From: Adenophora triphylla var. japonica | Taxonomy: Eukaryota > Streptophyta > Magnoliopsida > Asterales > Campanulaceae | Assembly (NCBI GenBank): GCA_022495995.1 | Contig: JAFEMH010002566.1 | Span: 1 to 64,000 of the forward strand | Length of the DNA: 64,000 nucleotides | Reading direction: 5' to 3' | In this document: positions 45,946 to 56,339 of the stretch, piece by piece | Layout: each line of letters starts with the position of its first letter | Numbering within the stretch: the stretch's first letter is position 1 | Made by a program: the position numbers and the translations under genes | Notes under the pieces: generated by a model | What the model was told of the DNA's origin: nothing | Seen by the model: only the letters and a program-made list of their open reading frames with translations | Database searches by the model: none

Positions 45946-48900
45946 TTAATGCTTGAAACCGTGCCCGGAGAAGTGGCTTTGTGAGGATGTCTGCAAGTTG
46001 ATCATTACTGGATATGAAGGAAACACGTAGTTTGTTGTTTTGAACAAATTCACGCAAAAATGATAATCAAGACCAAGGTGTTTCATACGAGAATGGAATC
46101 GAGGGTTGGCGGCAACATAGGTGGCGCCTAAATTGTCACAATAAATTACCGGAGAAGAAACTTCTGGACATGCAAGTTCATGAAGAAGATTTGGAGCCAA
46201 AGAAGTTCAGCAGTAGTGGCAGCCACAACCCTATATTCTGCTTCAGTGGATGATCGAGCTAACGTCCTCTGTTTTCATGCACTCCAAGAGATAGCATATT
46301 TGCCCAAGTAAACAATGTAACCGGTGGTAGAGATGTATGTGTCAGTATCACCCGCCCAATCAGCGTCAGTAAAAGCAAGAAGTGTGAGGGGGGAATCTCT
46401 ACAAATGAGAAGACCATGATAGGCTGTCCCAACTAGATATCGTAGCACATGCTTGAGAGCTAACCAGTGATCTTCTGTAGGCTTGTGCATGAATTGAGAG
46501 AGTCGATTAATGGCAAAGGAAATATCAAGGCGTGTCAAGGACAGGTACTGCAAACTACCCACAAGAGCTCGAAATTCAGAAGGATCTGCCAAGGGAGTTC
46601 CCCGGTGAGCGGAGAGAGGAGGTTGAGGAGCCATGGGTGTAGGAACCGATTTGGCCTCACTCATGTTGGCACGAGCTAGTAAATCAGTAATATATTTCTG
46701 TTGACTGGGTATAATACCTTGGGCATGTGGAAGAACTTCTACTCCAAGAAAATATGACAAAGACCCAAGATCCTTAAGTGAAAACTGGGATGAAAACTGT
46801 GTGATGAAAGAGGATAACAAGTCATGGTGGGGTCTGGTGATGATAATGTCGTCAACATAGACTAGGAGGTAAATAACACCACGCGGATGATGTAGGGTGA
46901 ACAGAGAGGAGTCCGAGATACAGTTTTTGAACCCAAGTTGGAGTAGATAAGATCGAAGCTCATTGTACCATGCCCGAGAAGCTTGTTTCAATCCATAGAT
47001 AGCTTTACGTAACTTGCAAAAATGTGATGGTTTGGCTGGATCAAGAAACCTAGGTGGTTAACTCATAAATACGTCTTCGGTGAGAGTTCCTTGAAGAAAA
47101 ACATTGTTGATATCAACCTGACGGAGAGGCCAACCTTGAACTGTGGCAAGTGTGAGAATAGTACGAACTGTAGCGGGTTTGACAACCGCACTTAAGGTTT
47201 CAGAATAATCAATACCTGGGCGTTGATGAAATCCTTTAGCTACAAGACGTGCTTTAAGTCGTTCGATGGATCCATCGGGGTTGTATTTGGTTCGAAAAAT
47301 CTACTTGCAACCAACTAGGTTCTGGGAAGAAGAGGGAGGCATAAGATCCCAAGTGTTGTTCTATAAGAGAGCATCAAATTTTATTTGCATGGCATTACGC
47401 CAAAGGGGATTTTTGAGGGCTTGGGTTATGGTGGTTTGAAGAGAGGCTTGCAGGTTTAATTTCTGGATTTGTTTGTGTATATTGTTTTGCGACCGAGTGA
47501 CAGGGATAGAAGGAAGTATAACATCAGGAAGGGGAATGGGGTTGCTGGGCGGAGGGGGCGATCGCGCGGGTGAAGGGGGGTGATCGCGCGGATTCTCTGG
47601 ACAAAGGGGGCGATCACTCCCTTCCAAGGAGTGATTGCGCGGATTCTCTGGAAAAAGGGGGCGATCGCTCCCTTCCAAGGGGCGATCGCGCGGTCTGGAA
47701 GACTGGGCTTGGTTCAGTGGTAAAGCAGCAGGTGTTTGGGAGGTCTTGTTGGGGCTTAGTGGTGGTGCGGCTTGATCAGGTAGGTTTGTAGTAGGGTTGG
47801 TGGTAGAGGGTAGGTGCGGCCGGGTGGATTATGGGGAAGGTGAGTGGAAGAAGGGGGGAGGAGCAGAAGTGAGACATTACACCAATCATTGACTGTGAGA
47901 GGGGGAGTGGACGGACTAGACCGAGACTCAAAAGGAAAGACCGACTCAACAAACTTGACATGACGAGAGGTGTATATCTTGTTGGTGTTGGGGTCAAGGC
48001 AATAGTAGGTACTTTGAGTAGATGAGTAACCAACAAAGACACAAGGAGCGGAGCAGGGATCAAGTTTGTGAGAAGTATAGGGACGTAACCATGGATAACA
48101 GAGACACCCAAAGCTATTGAGTTTGAGATAGTTGGGATGGTGCTTATGGAAAACTGAGAAAGGTGAGTGGAGATTTAACTTGGGTGTAGGCATGCGATTT
48201 ATGAGATAACAGGCGGTGGTGAGAGCGTGAGTCCAAAAGGTACGAGGCATGGAGCAGTGGGTGAGGAGAGAGAGACCCGTTTCAACGATATGTCGATGAC
48301 GACGTTCAGAGTAACCATTGTGTTCAGGTGTGTGGGGATGGGAGGTAAGGTGTTGAATGCCATGGGAGGCTAGAAGGGAACGAAGTCCAAGACATTCACC
48401 TCCATTATCACTATAGATTGTTTTGATGGGTCGGCCAAAATATTTTTCTACCATGGGTTTGAAGGTGGTAAAGACGGTGAGGGCATCGTTTTTGTGTTTG
48501 AGAGAGTAAAACCAAATGTATTTAGAATGATGATCAACAAAGATAATATAGTATTTGTAGCCATCATGAGAGAGAAGCGGGAATGTCCAAACATTACTAT
48601 AGTGTATATCAAGTGGACCAAAGGAACGAATAGTATTATTATAAAAGGGTAACTTGTGACTCTTATTGCAATCGCAAGAGTTGCAATGAAAATCACTAGA
48701 ACTAGGGATTCCTAACCGAAACCGTTACTAATATGACGTAGAATATAAAAGGACAGGTGACCCAATCGATGATGCCAACTTGAAGTAGAAGAGACGGAAG
48801 CTGAATGAACAGCGGAGTGAAAGGGATGCCATTCATAGACGCCGGATTTAGGAGGACCTTGGAGGAGAATTGCCCCGGTGTGATTGTCATTTACAACAAA

Positions 48901-49289
48901 TGAATCAGAAAAGAAGGTGATAGAGGCATTGTTATCTTGACATAATTTAGATATAGAATAATATTGCGAGATAAATTAGGAACATGAAGAACATGATTAA
49001 GTTTAAAAGAGGATGAAGGAGTAAGGAGAGTAGTAGAACCAATATTTGAGATGGGTAGGCCGGATCCATCGCCAATGAAGAGTTCATTAGTGCCATCATA
49101 GGGACAATGACGAGAGAGATTGTTGAGGTCATTGGTGGCATGATGTGTGGCGCCGCTGTCAAAGAGCCAATTGTAATGAGGAGTAGGAGATGAGGTAGTG
49201 GCGGCAAAGAGAGAGTGGGTTGGTTGGCGATTTGAGGGGTTGGGGTGAGGGTTGTTGGGTATAAGAGAGAAATCGGAGGAGGAAGCCAT
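45946..49289 (-). pseudogene. E5 copia pol without gag
   Basis: The frame at 49289 (MASSSDFSLIPNNPHPNPSN) goes straight to protease YNWLFDSGATHH, so the gag capsid part is missing. Integrase shows YSDNGGECLGLRSLL and HTPEHNGYSERRHRHIVE, then GCLCYPWLRPY and VFVGYSSTQS. RT has GLKQASRAWYNEL and the catalytic YVDDIIIT, then SLKDLGSLSYFLGVEV. RNase H has TDADWAGDTDTYISTTGY and [14 protein letters not shown]. Stops include one after VFMS near 47060 and frameshifts near 48890, 48460, 47750 and 46240. Non-functional. Confidence 0.9.
47557..47693. repeat. GCGATCGC-type hairpin repeats inside E5 pol
   Basis: Six words of the form GGGCGATCGCGCGG or GATCACTCC/GGAGTGAT lie at about 47557, 47579, 47608, 47629, 47659 and 47680. 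Pairs around CTTCCAA form hairpins, such as ATCACTCC with GGAGTGAT. They fall in the linker between integrase and RT and encode repeated SDRPLxPENPR on the minus strand. Confidence 0.75.
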
Positions 49290-49528
49290 TGATTGTGGCG
49301 GAGGTCCTCGGTTAGGAAGTTAAGGGTTTAGGCCGAGTAGGGGAGGGATGGGTAGGGTAAGGAGATCTAGGATCTCAGCTCTGATACCATGTAAGAGAAT
49401 AGAGGACAAATACTTTGGTGCTTGAAAGACTTGTTTAATTGTATTCATAATAGGGTATATATACAAGAGTTGCTTGGAGATTAAGCAAGAGAATCCTAGC
49501 CATATTCTACTTTAGGCAATTAGGAAAC

Positions 49529-49983
49529 TGACGTAGCGAAAGACTTGGATAAAGATTAATCGATGAATTTCGCTCGAGAAATTCAACAATCAATCAACAA
49601 TTTTCGCTCGAGAAAATTGAAAGAGAATGAATTCAATTCATAAAATGTCAAAACTGTCTTTCAAACCCTAAAACAAGGTATAAATATGATGGCCCAAACC
49701 CTAATTTGAAAAAACCCTAAAATAATTCAAAAGACGAAAATGTCCAAAAACTAGGAAAAACCGATAGAAAACTTCGCCGGGCCTTTTGAGGCCTTTAGAA
49801 GCGTTTTTCGGCCTTTTTTTGGCCTGCTCATGGGGCTACGCCCATGAATCTTGTTCCTCTCGAAAAGACGGTCGTTTTGATATGCTGTGCGTCCCGTAAC
49901 TCCTCCGGAATCAAAAGTTATGCCCGTTTCCGCGTTGACGCTCAAACGACTTCAAAAATGACTCCGCAATTGTGTCCGCATCA
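49529..49983 (+). mobile_element. Solo LTR inserted in the E5 5' LTR
   Basis: TGACGTAGCG to CCGCATCA, 455 bp, flanked by GAAAC at 49524-49528 and 49984-49988. TG...CA ends and the 5-bp duplication identify an LTR left after recombination. TATAAATA is at 49679-49686. The orientation is judged from that box. No internal retroelement sequence is present. Confidence 0.85.
49565..49619 (+). promoter_or_regulatory. Two inverted-repeat words upstream of the solo LTR TATA box
   Basis: GAATTTC-GCTCGA-GAAATTC (49565-49584) and a copy with arms CAATTTTC/GAAAATTG and the same GCTCGA centre (49598-49619). The second lies 60 bp before the TATA box. The pairing recalls the palindrome pairs of E1 and E3. 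Confidence 0.7.
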
Positions 49984-50159
49984 GAAACTAAATATAATTA
50001 GGAAACTAAAGAATAAGGAATCTAGATATACAAAATAATTAGGAGATATCTAATTCCTTAACATTTCATCCTAAATTTGTATACATTAAATATATTAATT
50101 ATCCCAAGAGCAATCACGCCCCCTTTAAAAAAAATTCTGGCTTCGCCACTGATCCGACG

Positions 50160-51329
50160 GTTCCCTGAACAGAGTAATTTGCACCCTTGAAAGTGTTTCA
50201 TCTCATTAGGGAATTTAACAAGAAAAAGATGGATGGTGTCGTTAGATTCCCACTACAGTTAGATTTTATGTACATAAAGCCCTCAGCTTATTCTTTTATC
50301 CTTCTTTGCAGGATAATGTCGACCTAACAAGCAAATGAGGACTCTAAAGCCAGTTCCAGTAGCTAGTTGGCGATTCTTCGTGGCTGGGCTTTGAGATTAG
50401 ACTGATAGATTGACGGGTTTGAATACTATTGGTGGCTTTATTTTTTCAAACAGAAAAGATGTGCTGTAGTGTGTGGGGACGAGAAACCAACGGGTGAAAA
50501 CACAAAGTAGTTTCCTTTAGTCTTTATTCTACTGCTGTTACACATGCTGGGAATGTTGGATCATGGCAAGAACAAACAATCTGTCAAGAATGAATCGTAC
50601 GCTGGGATCATTATGGTTATTTCCTATTATGTATATTGGTTGATCTTTTCATAGATTCCATTTCTGTCCCTATCGTTATCACTGTCATAGGGATCAAATT
50701 GATATGACAAAAGGGAGGGAAGTGTTACAATGGTGATCATCATGATACTGGATGGATGGAGCAAAACAATGGTTTTTATCATGCTTTTTTGTGGATGTTC
50801 ATTTTGTGAATTGACTGGTAATTCCACTTTCGGCTTGACAGAGAAAAAAGGTTTGATGAATCCCATTTTATGGACCATTGGATTGGCTTCCAAGTTCTAA
50901 GAACTTGATTCTTAACTTTCATTTCCGATAGGGATAGATAATTGAAGCAACGAGTTTGCTCTTCTGTAACGTGCGGTTGAGATTTGAATATGTTTTCAAT
51001 TTTGTGAAATGGATGATCTAGATGAATTTGACGTTTTAGAAATTTGAACATGTTTCCACTTCTGTGAAATGGATGATCGAGATGAACTTGACTTTTTAAG
51101 CTAACTATCCAATTAATTTTAGCCGCTCAATTAGTTAACAGAACAAAGTGGCGAACTAGCAGCCGCGTTCCCTTATTCTTCTATAGGAGCTACTCCTATT
51201 ATTATTATTGGTTACCTCTATTTTTGTCTTTTGATGATTGCACTTTCCCCTTCACTCGGAAAATTATTGGCATACGATATTTATTTTTTAACTAATGTTT
51301 CTCTGAAGTCAAACAATTCCACTAACACA
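50160..51329. other. Flank of the hAT nest, no recognised gene
   Basis: This would have been ENT upstream sequence before the insertion. TTCTTTGCAGGATAATG near 50312 resembles an intron acceptor, but no exon is recognised. A ~62-bp direct repeat (GTGAAATGGATGATCTAGATG and GTGAAATGGATGATCGAGATG) lies at about 50985-51105. Minus-strand open frames are short. Confidence 0.5.
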
Positions 51330-51740
51330 TGAATATTAATAATGATGACAAAAATGTTCGGATCATCCAAAATTTATCGGCAAGTTGTATCATGGATAAT
51401 TGAATAGCCTGAAAAAAGATGAACAAATTTGTAAATTTAGCCGGGACTTCACCGGCGAAGACCCTCCGACGTGATAGTAAGTATTTGTGTTTAGATAAAG
51501 AAATCAATTGACAATAGTTTAGAGTCAAAAGATGTGTTATCAAAATAATGAGAATTATGGCTTGTATTTATAGGCATATCATTGTAGAATCTTTGTTGAA
51601 TAGGAATTCGTAGACGAGGAGATTATAATCATATAGGGATTATAACTGTTCAGTACTTGTTGTATGAAAAATCGTGTGAGATAAGATTATAATTCTAGGG
51701 GGATTATAAATGTTCACATTCCTTATTTGAATAGGATTGG
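51330..51740 (-). repeat. Possible LTR or TRIM remnant
   Basis: On the minus strand CCTATAAATACAAGCC (near 51565) is followed by CGTCGGAGGGTCTTCGCCGG, a text often seen in plant LTR and TRIM transcripts. No ends or duplication are visible. A 68-codon plus-strand frame at 51737-51943 is probably chance. Confidence 0.35.
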
Positions 51741-52150
51741 TTAATAGCGATCTGTACGTGCGCCTGAGGCGTGCTCTTCGTCGTACCAGGTCTGGTCAGC
51801 TTGGGTTGACGCCGATGAAGTGGAGAGTAAGGATATGGAAGCCTATTTCCTTGTTATATATGGAGACCGAGAAGGACTACTCGTTTTCAAATGTGGCCTT
51901 GCTCGGCCTTGTTATATGTTCGACATATGAGATTTGTGTCTAATCGGCATACGATTCTTGATTAAAAACAAAAATAAACATGAAAGATAAAGCAATAGAA
52001 AAAGATCGGTTTGATTCCTATGGTTTGGCCTAATGGAGGTTCTTAACATTTTTGTATAGCCATCCTAAATTTGTGCAAATACAACTAAGCTTTTCGCTTG
52101 TTTTTTTTCCCCTTTAAAACTCAGCCCATCGTTTTATTGATACACTATTA
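51741..52150. other. Intergenic sequence
   Basis: No gene or repeat recognised; AT-rich toward the Stowaway element. Confidence 0.4.
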
Positions 52151-52152
52151 TA

Positions 52153-52415
52153 CTCCCTCCGTCCCTGCCGATTTAGGACTTTTTGCCATTTTGGGCGTCC
52201 CACCCGACTTAGGACGGCCCAAAATGGAAACCTTAAATCACTATTATCTCCACTCATTCTCTCTCCTACATTATTTTAATACTCACAACACCATTATAAT
52301 TTACTATTCCCTCCACTCATTCTCTCTCCTATTTTTAAATTACACTCACAACATTTACCTTTTCCTTAATCCCCGTGCCATTTCAAAAAATCCTAAGTCG
52401 GCGGGACGGAGGGAG
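52153..52415. mobile_element. Stowaway-type MITE, well preserved
   Basis: CTCCCTCCGTCCC and, inverted, GGGACGGAGGGAG form the ends, flanked by TA (52151-52152 and 52416-52417). Inner arms GCCGATTTAGGACTTTTT and AAAAATCCTAAGTCGGC pair closely. The 263-bp interior has CACTCATTCTCTCTCCTA twice. Non-coding. Confidence 0.9.
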
Positions 52416-52417
52416 TA

Positions 52418-53010
52418 TACTATTATATGTATTATAAATATTAATTTGAGATTTAAATTAAATTATTAGCCTTTCCTGAAGAAAAACAAATTTTAATTAA
52501 TTTTTTTACTAAAAAAATGACATTAGTTTCATGATATAGATGAAATATCTTTTATCATTATTGATGAAAAAATGAAATATTTATTTTAATATATTTTACT
52601 ATACTACTAAAACTTACACCTCTCTCGATACAAACAAAAATAACTATTTTTAAAATAACTATTTTATACATATTAAAAAGTTAGTAAATTTAATATAATT
52701 GTATTGAATTTATAACAAAAACATGTTAAATTACTAATGTATCTACATTAAATGTTTACTAAATGCACATTTGTTTTAAAAAAATGAATAATAATTATAT
52801 ATTTTATAAAAAAAATTATATACAACTACATTTAATGAGTTTTACCTTTAAAACGAATGAAATTTTCTTATATCTGAGATCTTTTTTTTTTTGTTTTAAA
52901 TGTAAGGGAGAGACTATTGCTACTACACCTTTTGCTTTTTCCCTACGAAATTTTGTAATTTTGTAATTTCACAAAATTAGCCTTTCTTATTTTTGTAAAT
53001 AGACATAATC
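52418..53010. other. AT-rich sequence without genes
   Basis: Dense A/T runs and stops in all frames; nothing recognised. Confidence 0.5.
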
Positions 53011-53854
53011 TGTCACGACCATAAACCCGATACTATTTTGATCACATGTTGAACACGTGTATGTGGCGTGCGTTGCATTTCATTTCATGCATTGCATTAT
53101 ATTTGTGAGTATTATGTGTTAGTTTTAATATTTTAATAACTTATTTGATATTTTAAGCATGTTAATAAATAAAATTTAATTATTTAATAATTAGTTAGAA
53201 CTATTAGGAGTTGTGTAGTTGAAATTATAATTATGAAAATTTAATTAGAAACTTATAAAATATAGTGAGGTGCTTAAGTGTAAAAGTGAAACTTACGTCA
53301 TTTAATTTCAATAACTCCCTTCTTAGAGAAGCTTAGGTGAACTTACTCAATGTATATCCTCTTTCCTTTGAGGTGAAGGTTGCTAAGCTGAGAGAAAAAC
53401 CAAAATATTACCTCCTATGTTCCTTTGTTCTTCTTCATATATCAATTAGGGTTCATCCATTCAAAAATTCCCCACAAATACAATTCTTGTCCGTTCTTCA
53501 ATCCGACTGCGTCTAAATGTTCGGGAAGCCAATGTTGGGTTAGAGGATCAATTGGGCTAGACATCAAGGCAAAGGGGAAGATTTTCGTAGCAGGTTTCTG
53601 GGGTCAAGAGCGGCCGCGCTGCCTATGTGCGCGACCGCGCTCTTGTACCGAGAATGGTGCTCGGGAGGGACATCTTCGAGGGCGACCGCGCTGAGAGGAA
53701 GGGCGACCGCGCTCAAGGCCCGAGGCTGGCGTTTGGTATTGCTCGTCAATAGCGCGACCGCGCTCAGCAGGTGAGCGGCCGCGCTCCGCCCGATTCAGCA
53801 ACAGTCGTAGTTTCCTTGTTTGTTTAGGATTTGGACTCTACCCTAGTGTAACGA
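53011..53854 (+). repeat. Chromovirus-like LTR fragment, cut by E2
   Basis: TGTCACGACCATAAACCCG is the kind of start seen in plant Tekay/Del LTRs. CAATTAGGGTTCATCC near 53447 looks like transcribed leader. The sequence is replaced by the E2 LTR at about 53855, so its 3' side is not in the window or lies beyond E2. Family assignment rests on the terminal word only. Confidence 0.45.
53609..53785. repeat. GCGACCGCGCT word, six copies
   Basis: AGCGGCCGCGCT or (G)GCGACCGCGCT occurs at about 53609, 53630, 53681, 53702, 53751 and 53773. The 53751 copy, AGCGCGACCGCGCT, is a palindrome except for its two central bases. The spacing is irregular (20-50 bp). The open frames on both strands here are Arg-rich by-products. 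Confidence 0.8.
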
Positions 53855-55604
53855 TGTGTTGCCTTTTTCGCGGGAAAAATTCGATTTTTGCGTTTCTTTG
53901 AAAAACCAAATAAAACCGGAAAAAACGGAGTCGCCACGCCATTTTAATTTTGAAGGGCAAAACTTTGAAAAAAGCCCGAGATCAGAGATTTAGGTTCGGA
54001 GGTCATGTTACGCGTCGGGAAGGACGTTAGTGTGCACCCGACGCGCCTCGTAAAAACGAGTCTTCCAAGCTGAAAATCATTTGGGTGTGTGTGTGTGTGT
54101 GTGTTTTGGCCAAAATAAGTTGAAACTGGAAAAAGTAAAAATTGGGATGTCTTTTTAAGACTTTAAACTGATCCCATGATTTTTTGGAGAATTTTTGGTT
54201 TGAGATTTGGTACTCAATAAACCTTTTGAAGTTGAGAAGTCACTTCTGCCAGAAGAAAATGGCAGCAGACACCTGATTTTGAAATAGATTCAAGGGTCCT
54301 AAAACTTCATAATCTGGATGAACTCAGAGAATGAAAGTTTCTCTAGACTCCTCGAATAAACTTTGTGTGAAAGAAATTTCCATTTTGGAGAAGATTTGAG
54401 GGGTCAAAACCTTCTGGAAACCTCAGATATGAGATCTGGATTCCCAGAAGCTGATGAACTAGCCTCTGAAAGAAAAATCGAAAAGAGGAGTTTTACTCAC
54501 CCAAAAAATAAGGTAAAAATATGTCTGGAAAGCTCTGGATGTTGGCTACAAAAAGTGTTTTGTAGTCAACACCAAATTCCAAGTTCATCTGTGTCCAAAA
54601 ATTAAGACCATGGACTGAGGTCTGGGAAAATTGCTACTGGACAGCAACTTTCCAAGAAAGAAAACAAGATTTTAAGGGGGGTTTTGCATCCATGCTTGTC
54701 CCCATTTCCCTAGGTTTTGGTTAGTGATCACTAGACATTGTAGTGGTGAATCAACTATACCAAACCATCCTTGGGGTACATTAGGACTAAGCATTTCATT
54801 TGCTTGGGGAGGGGGATTTTACCCTTTGAAATCAAGATTTAGTGCTTGAAAATGGTTTTTTAGGGTTTTGAAAGTGCATTTTTGCAAGTAAAAAAGAAAA
54901 GCTTTGAAAATAATGTTGATCTTTGTAGAAGATCATCCATGGAGATGGTCTTCCATGGTGATCTTCTTAGATCTAGAGAAAGAAGATGAAAGAACTACAT
55001 TTTGTAGTTTGAAGATGCATGCATGGATGAGATTTAGGGTTAGGAAGAGGAGGGTTTACCAATCTTCCTTGTGTTCTTGAGTGTTTGGCTTGAGTGTATG
55101 AGTGTTTAGGGCTTTAATATGAGAGTGAGTGGATGAGTATGAGTTGGGAAAGATTGGAAAGAAAAAGGTGACAATTCTTGAGAATTCTCACTGTTTTCTC
55201 TCTATATTTCGCCAGAACTTCGTTGCATTTGTGTTCTTCCTTTTATTTTTGTGACTGGAGGGCTCAATTTATAGCCCTCTGAAAATTACATACTTGTCCG
55301 CGCGGATAGGATCAGGCAGCGTGCACTGTTCATTAAATGCAGCTTCAGCTTTGGACAAGAAGAATAATCTTTTTCAAAATTCAAATTGACCGGCCAGCTT
55401 TTTGTTTCCAAAGATTGCTATATTTGGTTTTCTTCATTTGTTTTTCTTTTTAAGATTCTTTTTAAGGTTTAACCTTAAATAACAATGCCCATTTTACCCT
55501 CACTTTGTTAGAAATGTTAGGATAGTTAGGAATGTTAGTAATTGTTATAACTTTCGTTAATCTTATAACGAAAATTCTAACAAGCTCAAATTGGAGCACT
55601 TACA
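53855..55604 (-). repeat. E2 3' LTR (~1.75 kb, left end approximate)
   Basis: The minus-strand start is TGTAAGTGCTCC after the polypurine tract. A TATA box is at 55273-55266, GGCGTGGCGACTCC at about 53935-53922 and a (GT)n run at 54082-54103, all as in the E1 LTR. The left end is set at TGTGTTGCC by analogy and could be some bases off. Open frames at 54363-54605 are not supported as genes. Confidence 0.7.
55266..55306 (-). promoter_or_regulatory. E2 LTR promoter with CGCG palindrome
   Basis: TCCGCGCGGA at 55297-55306 (within GTCCGCGCGGATAGG) lies 23 bp upstream of TATAAATT (55273-55266) on the minus strand. The same core with longer arms occurs upstream of E2 genes A and B. Confidence 0.75.
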
Positions 55605-56339
55605 GTAGCCCCTCGGCGACGGCGCTTTCGAAGGAAGCGGGGTCGTCGATAAGAGTAAGGCTCCATATTTGGCAGGATGATCGAGTGATCGGGTGGCTGA
55701 ACCTAGCGATAGGCTACCTACGTATCCTGAATGGGAATCAAGCCAGTCGTAGTTCGGGTCTTTGACCCTGGAGATGATGGCGTTTTAGGTGCCTCGAACC
55801 TGATGAGCGAGTTCTACAGTCGGTTACTGGAAAGAAACTCTGCTGGGGATAAGAGATGACCATTTTCGGTCTCTGCTGGGGATGATTGCGATTTATCGCT
55901 TTCTAGTGATAGCGTCTTAGGTGCCTCAAACCTTGGAGATGGCGTTTTAGGTGCCTCGGACCTTGGAGATGGCGTTTTAGGTGCCTCGAACCTTGGAGAT
56001 GGCGTTTTAGGTGCCTCGAACCTTGATGATGATGGCTTTTTAGGTGCCTCGGACCTTGATGATGATGGCTTTTTAGGCGCCTCGGACCTTAATTTGAAAT
56101 GGCCTTTCGGTGGACTTCGTCTCGCGCGAAGGAGAGGGTGACCGTTTTGGTCGAGGGGCTGGACCTAATGATAGGCTACCTACGTATCCCTAGTGGGAAT
56201 CAAGCCCTTTCGTAGTTCGAGTACTACTCGAGATTCCGTTGGCTTTTGGGATTCCGTTAACTTTGCTGGGGATTTCGTTAGCCTTTGCTGGGGAAAATCA
56301 GACGTATTTGTCTGGGAAAAATCAGACGTATTCGTCTGG
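55605..56339. repeat. E2 conserved blocks and ~30-bp tandem array
   Basis: TACCTACGTATCC, GGGAATCAAGCC and CGTAGTTCG occur at 55707-55760 and again at 56168-56220. Between them (55765-56095) GATGGCGTTTTAGGTGCCTCG(G)AACCTTG-type units repeat about seven times. Non-coding 3' region of E2. Confidence 0.75.

Larger units (their letters stand above)
31188..50063 (-). mobile_element. E5: Ty1/copia element inside the hAT element
   Basis: Without later insertions both LTRs are 214 bp. The right (5') LTR is 49390-50063 minus the solo LTR and one duplication. The left (3') LTR is 31188-31243 plus 45742-45899, split by E4. A TGGTATCAGAGC primer-binding site adjoins the 5' LTR and TTGCGGGGGCA, the polypurine tract, adjoins the 3' LTR. 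Flanks CATCT and TTTCATCC do not give a clean duplication. The short LTR suggests the Ale/Retrofit type, uncertain. Confidence 0.85.
49370..50063 (-). repeat. E5 primer-binding site and 5' LTR, carrying a solo LTR
   Basis: TGGTATCAGAGCTGAG on the minus strand (49389-49374) abuts the LTR (49390-50063). The LTR is 214 bp once the 455-bp insertion and its 5-bp duplication are removed. TATATATAC near 49452 is its promoter-like word. Confidence 0.85.
31030..50151. mobile_element. hAT-type non-autonomous element holding a TE nest
   Basis: Terminal repeats CAGTGGCGAAGCCA (31030-31043) and its inverse complement (50138-50151) are flanked by 8-bp duplications ATCCGATG (31022-31029) and ATCCGACG (50152-50159), one base different. 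Eight-base duplications and CAGTGGCG-type ends fit hAT elements. The element's own sequence is 31030-31187 plus 50064-50151, about 246 bp, with no transposase. Everything else is later insertions. Confidence 0.85.

Noticed and set aside
31184..50068. Target-site duplication for copia E5 (CATCT versus CATCC after TTT)
   Set aside because: The two words are similar but offset by three bases, so a duplication cannot be claimed.
51737..51943. 68-codon plus-strand frame
   Set aside because: No recognisable motif; lies next to a probable LTR remnant.
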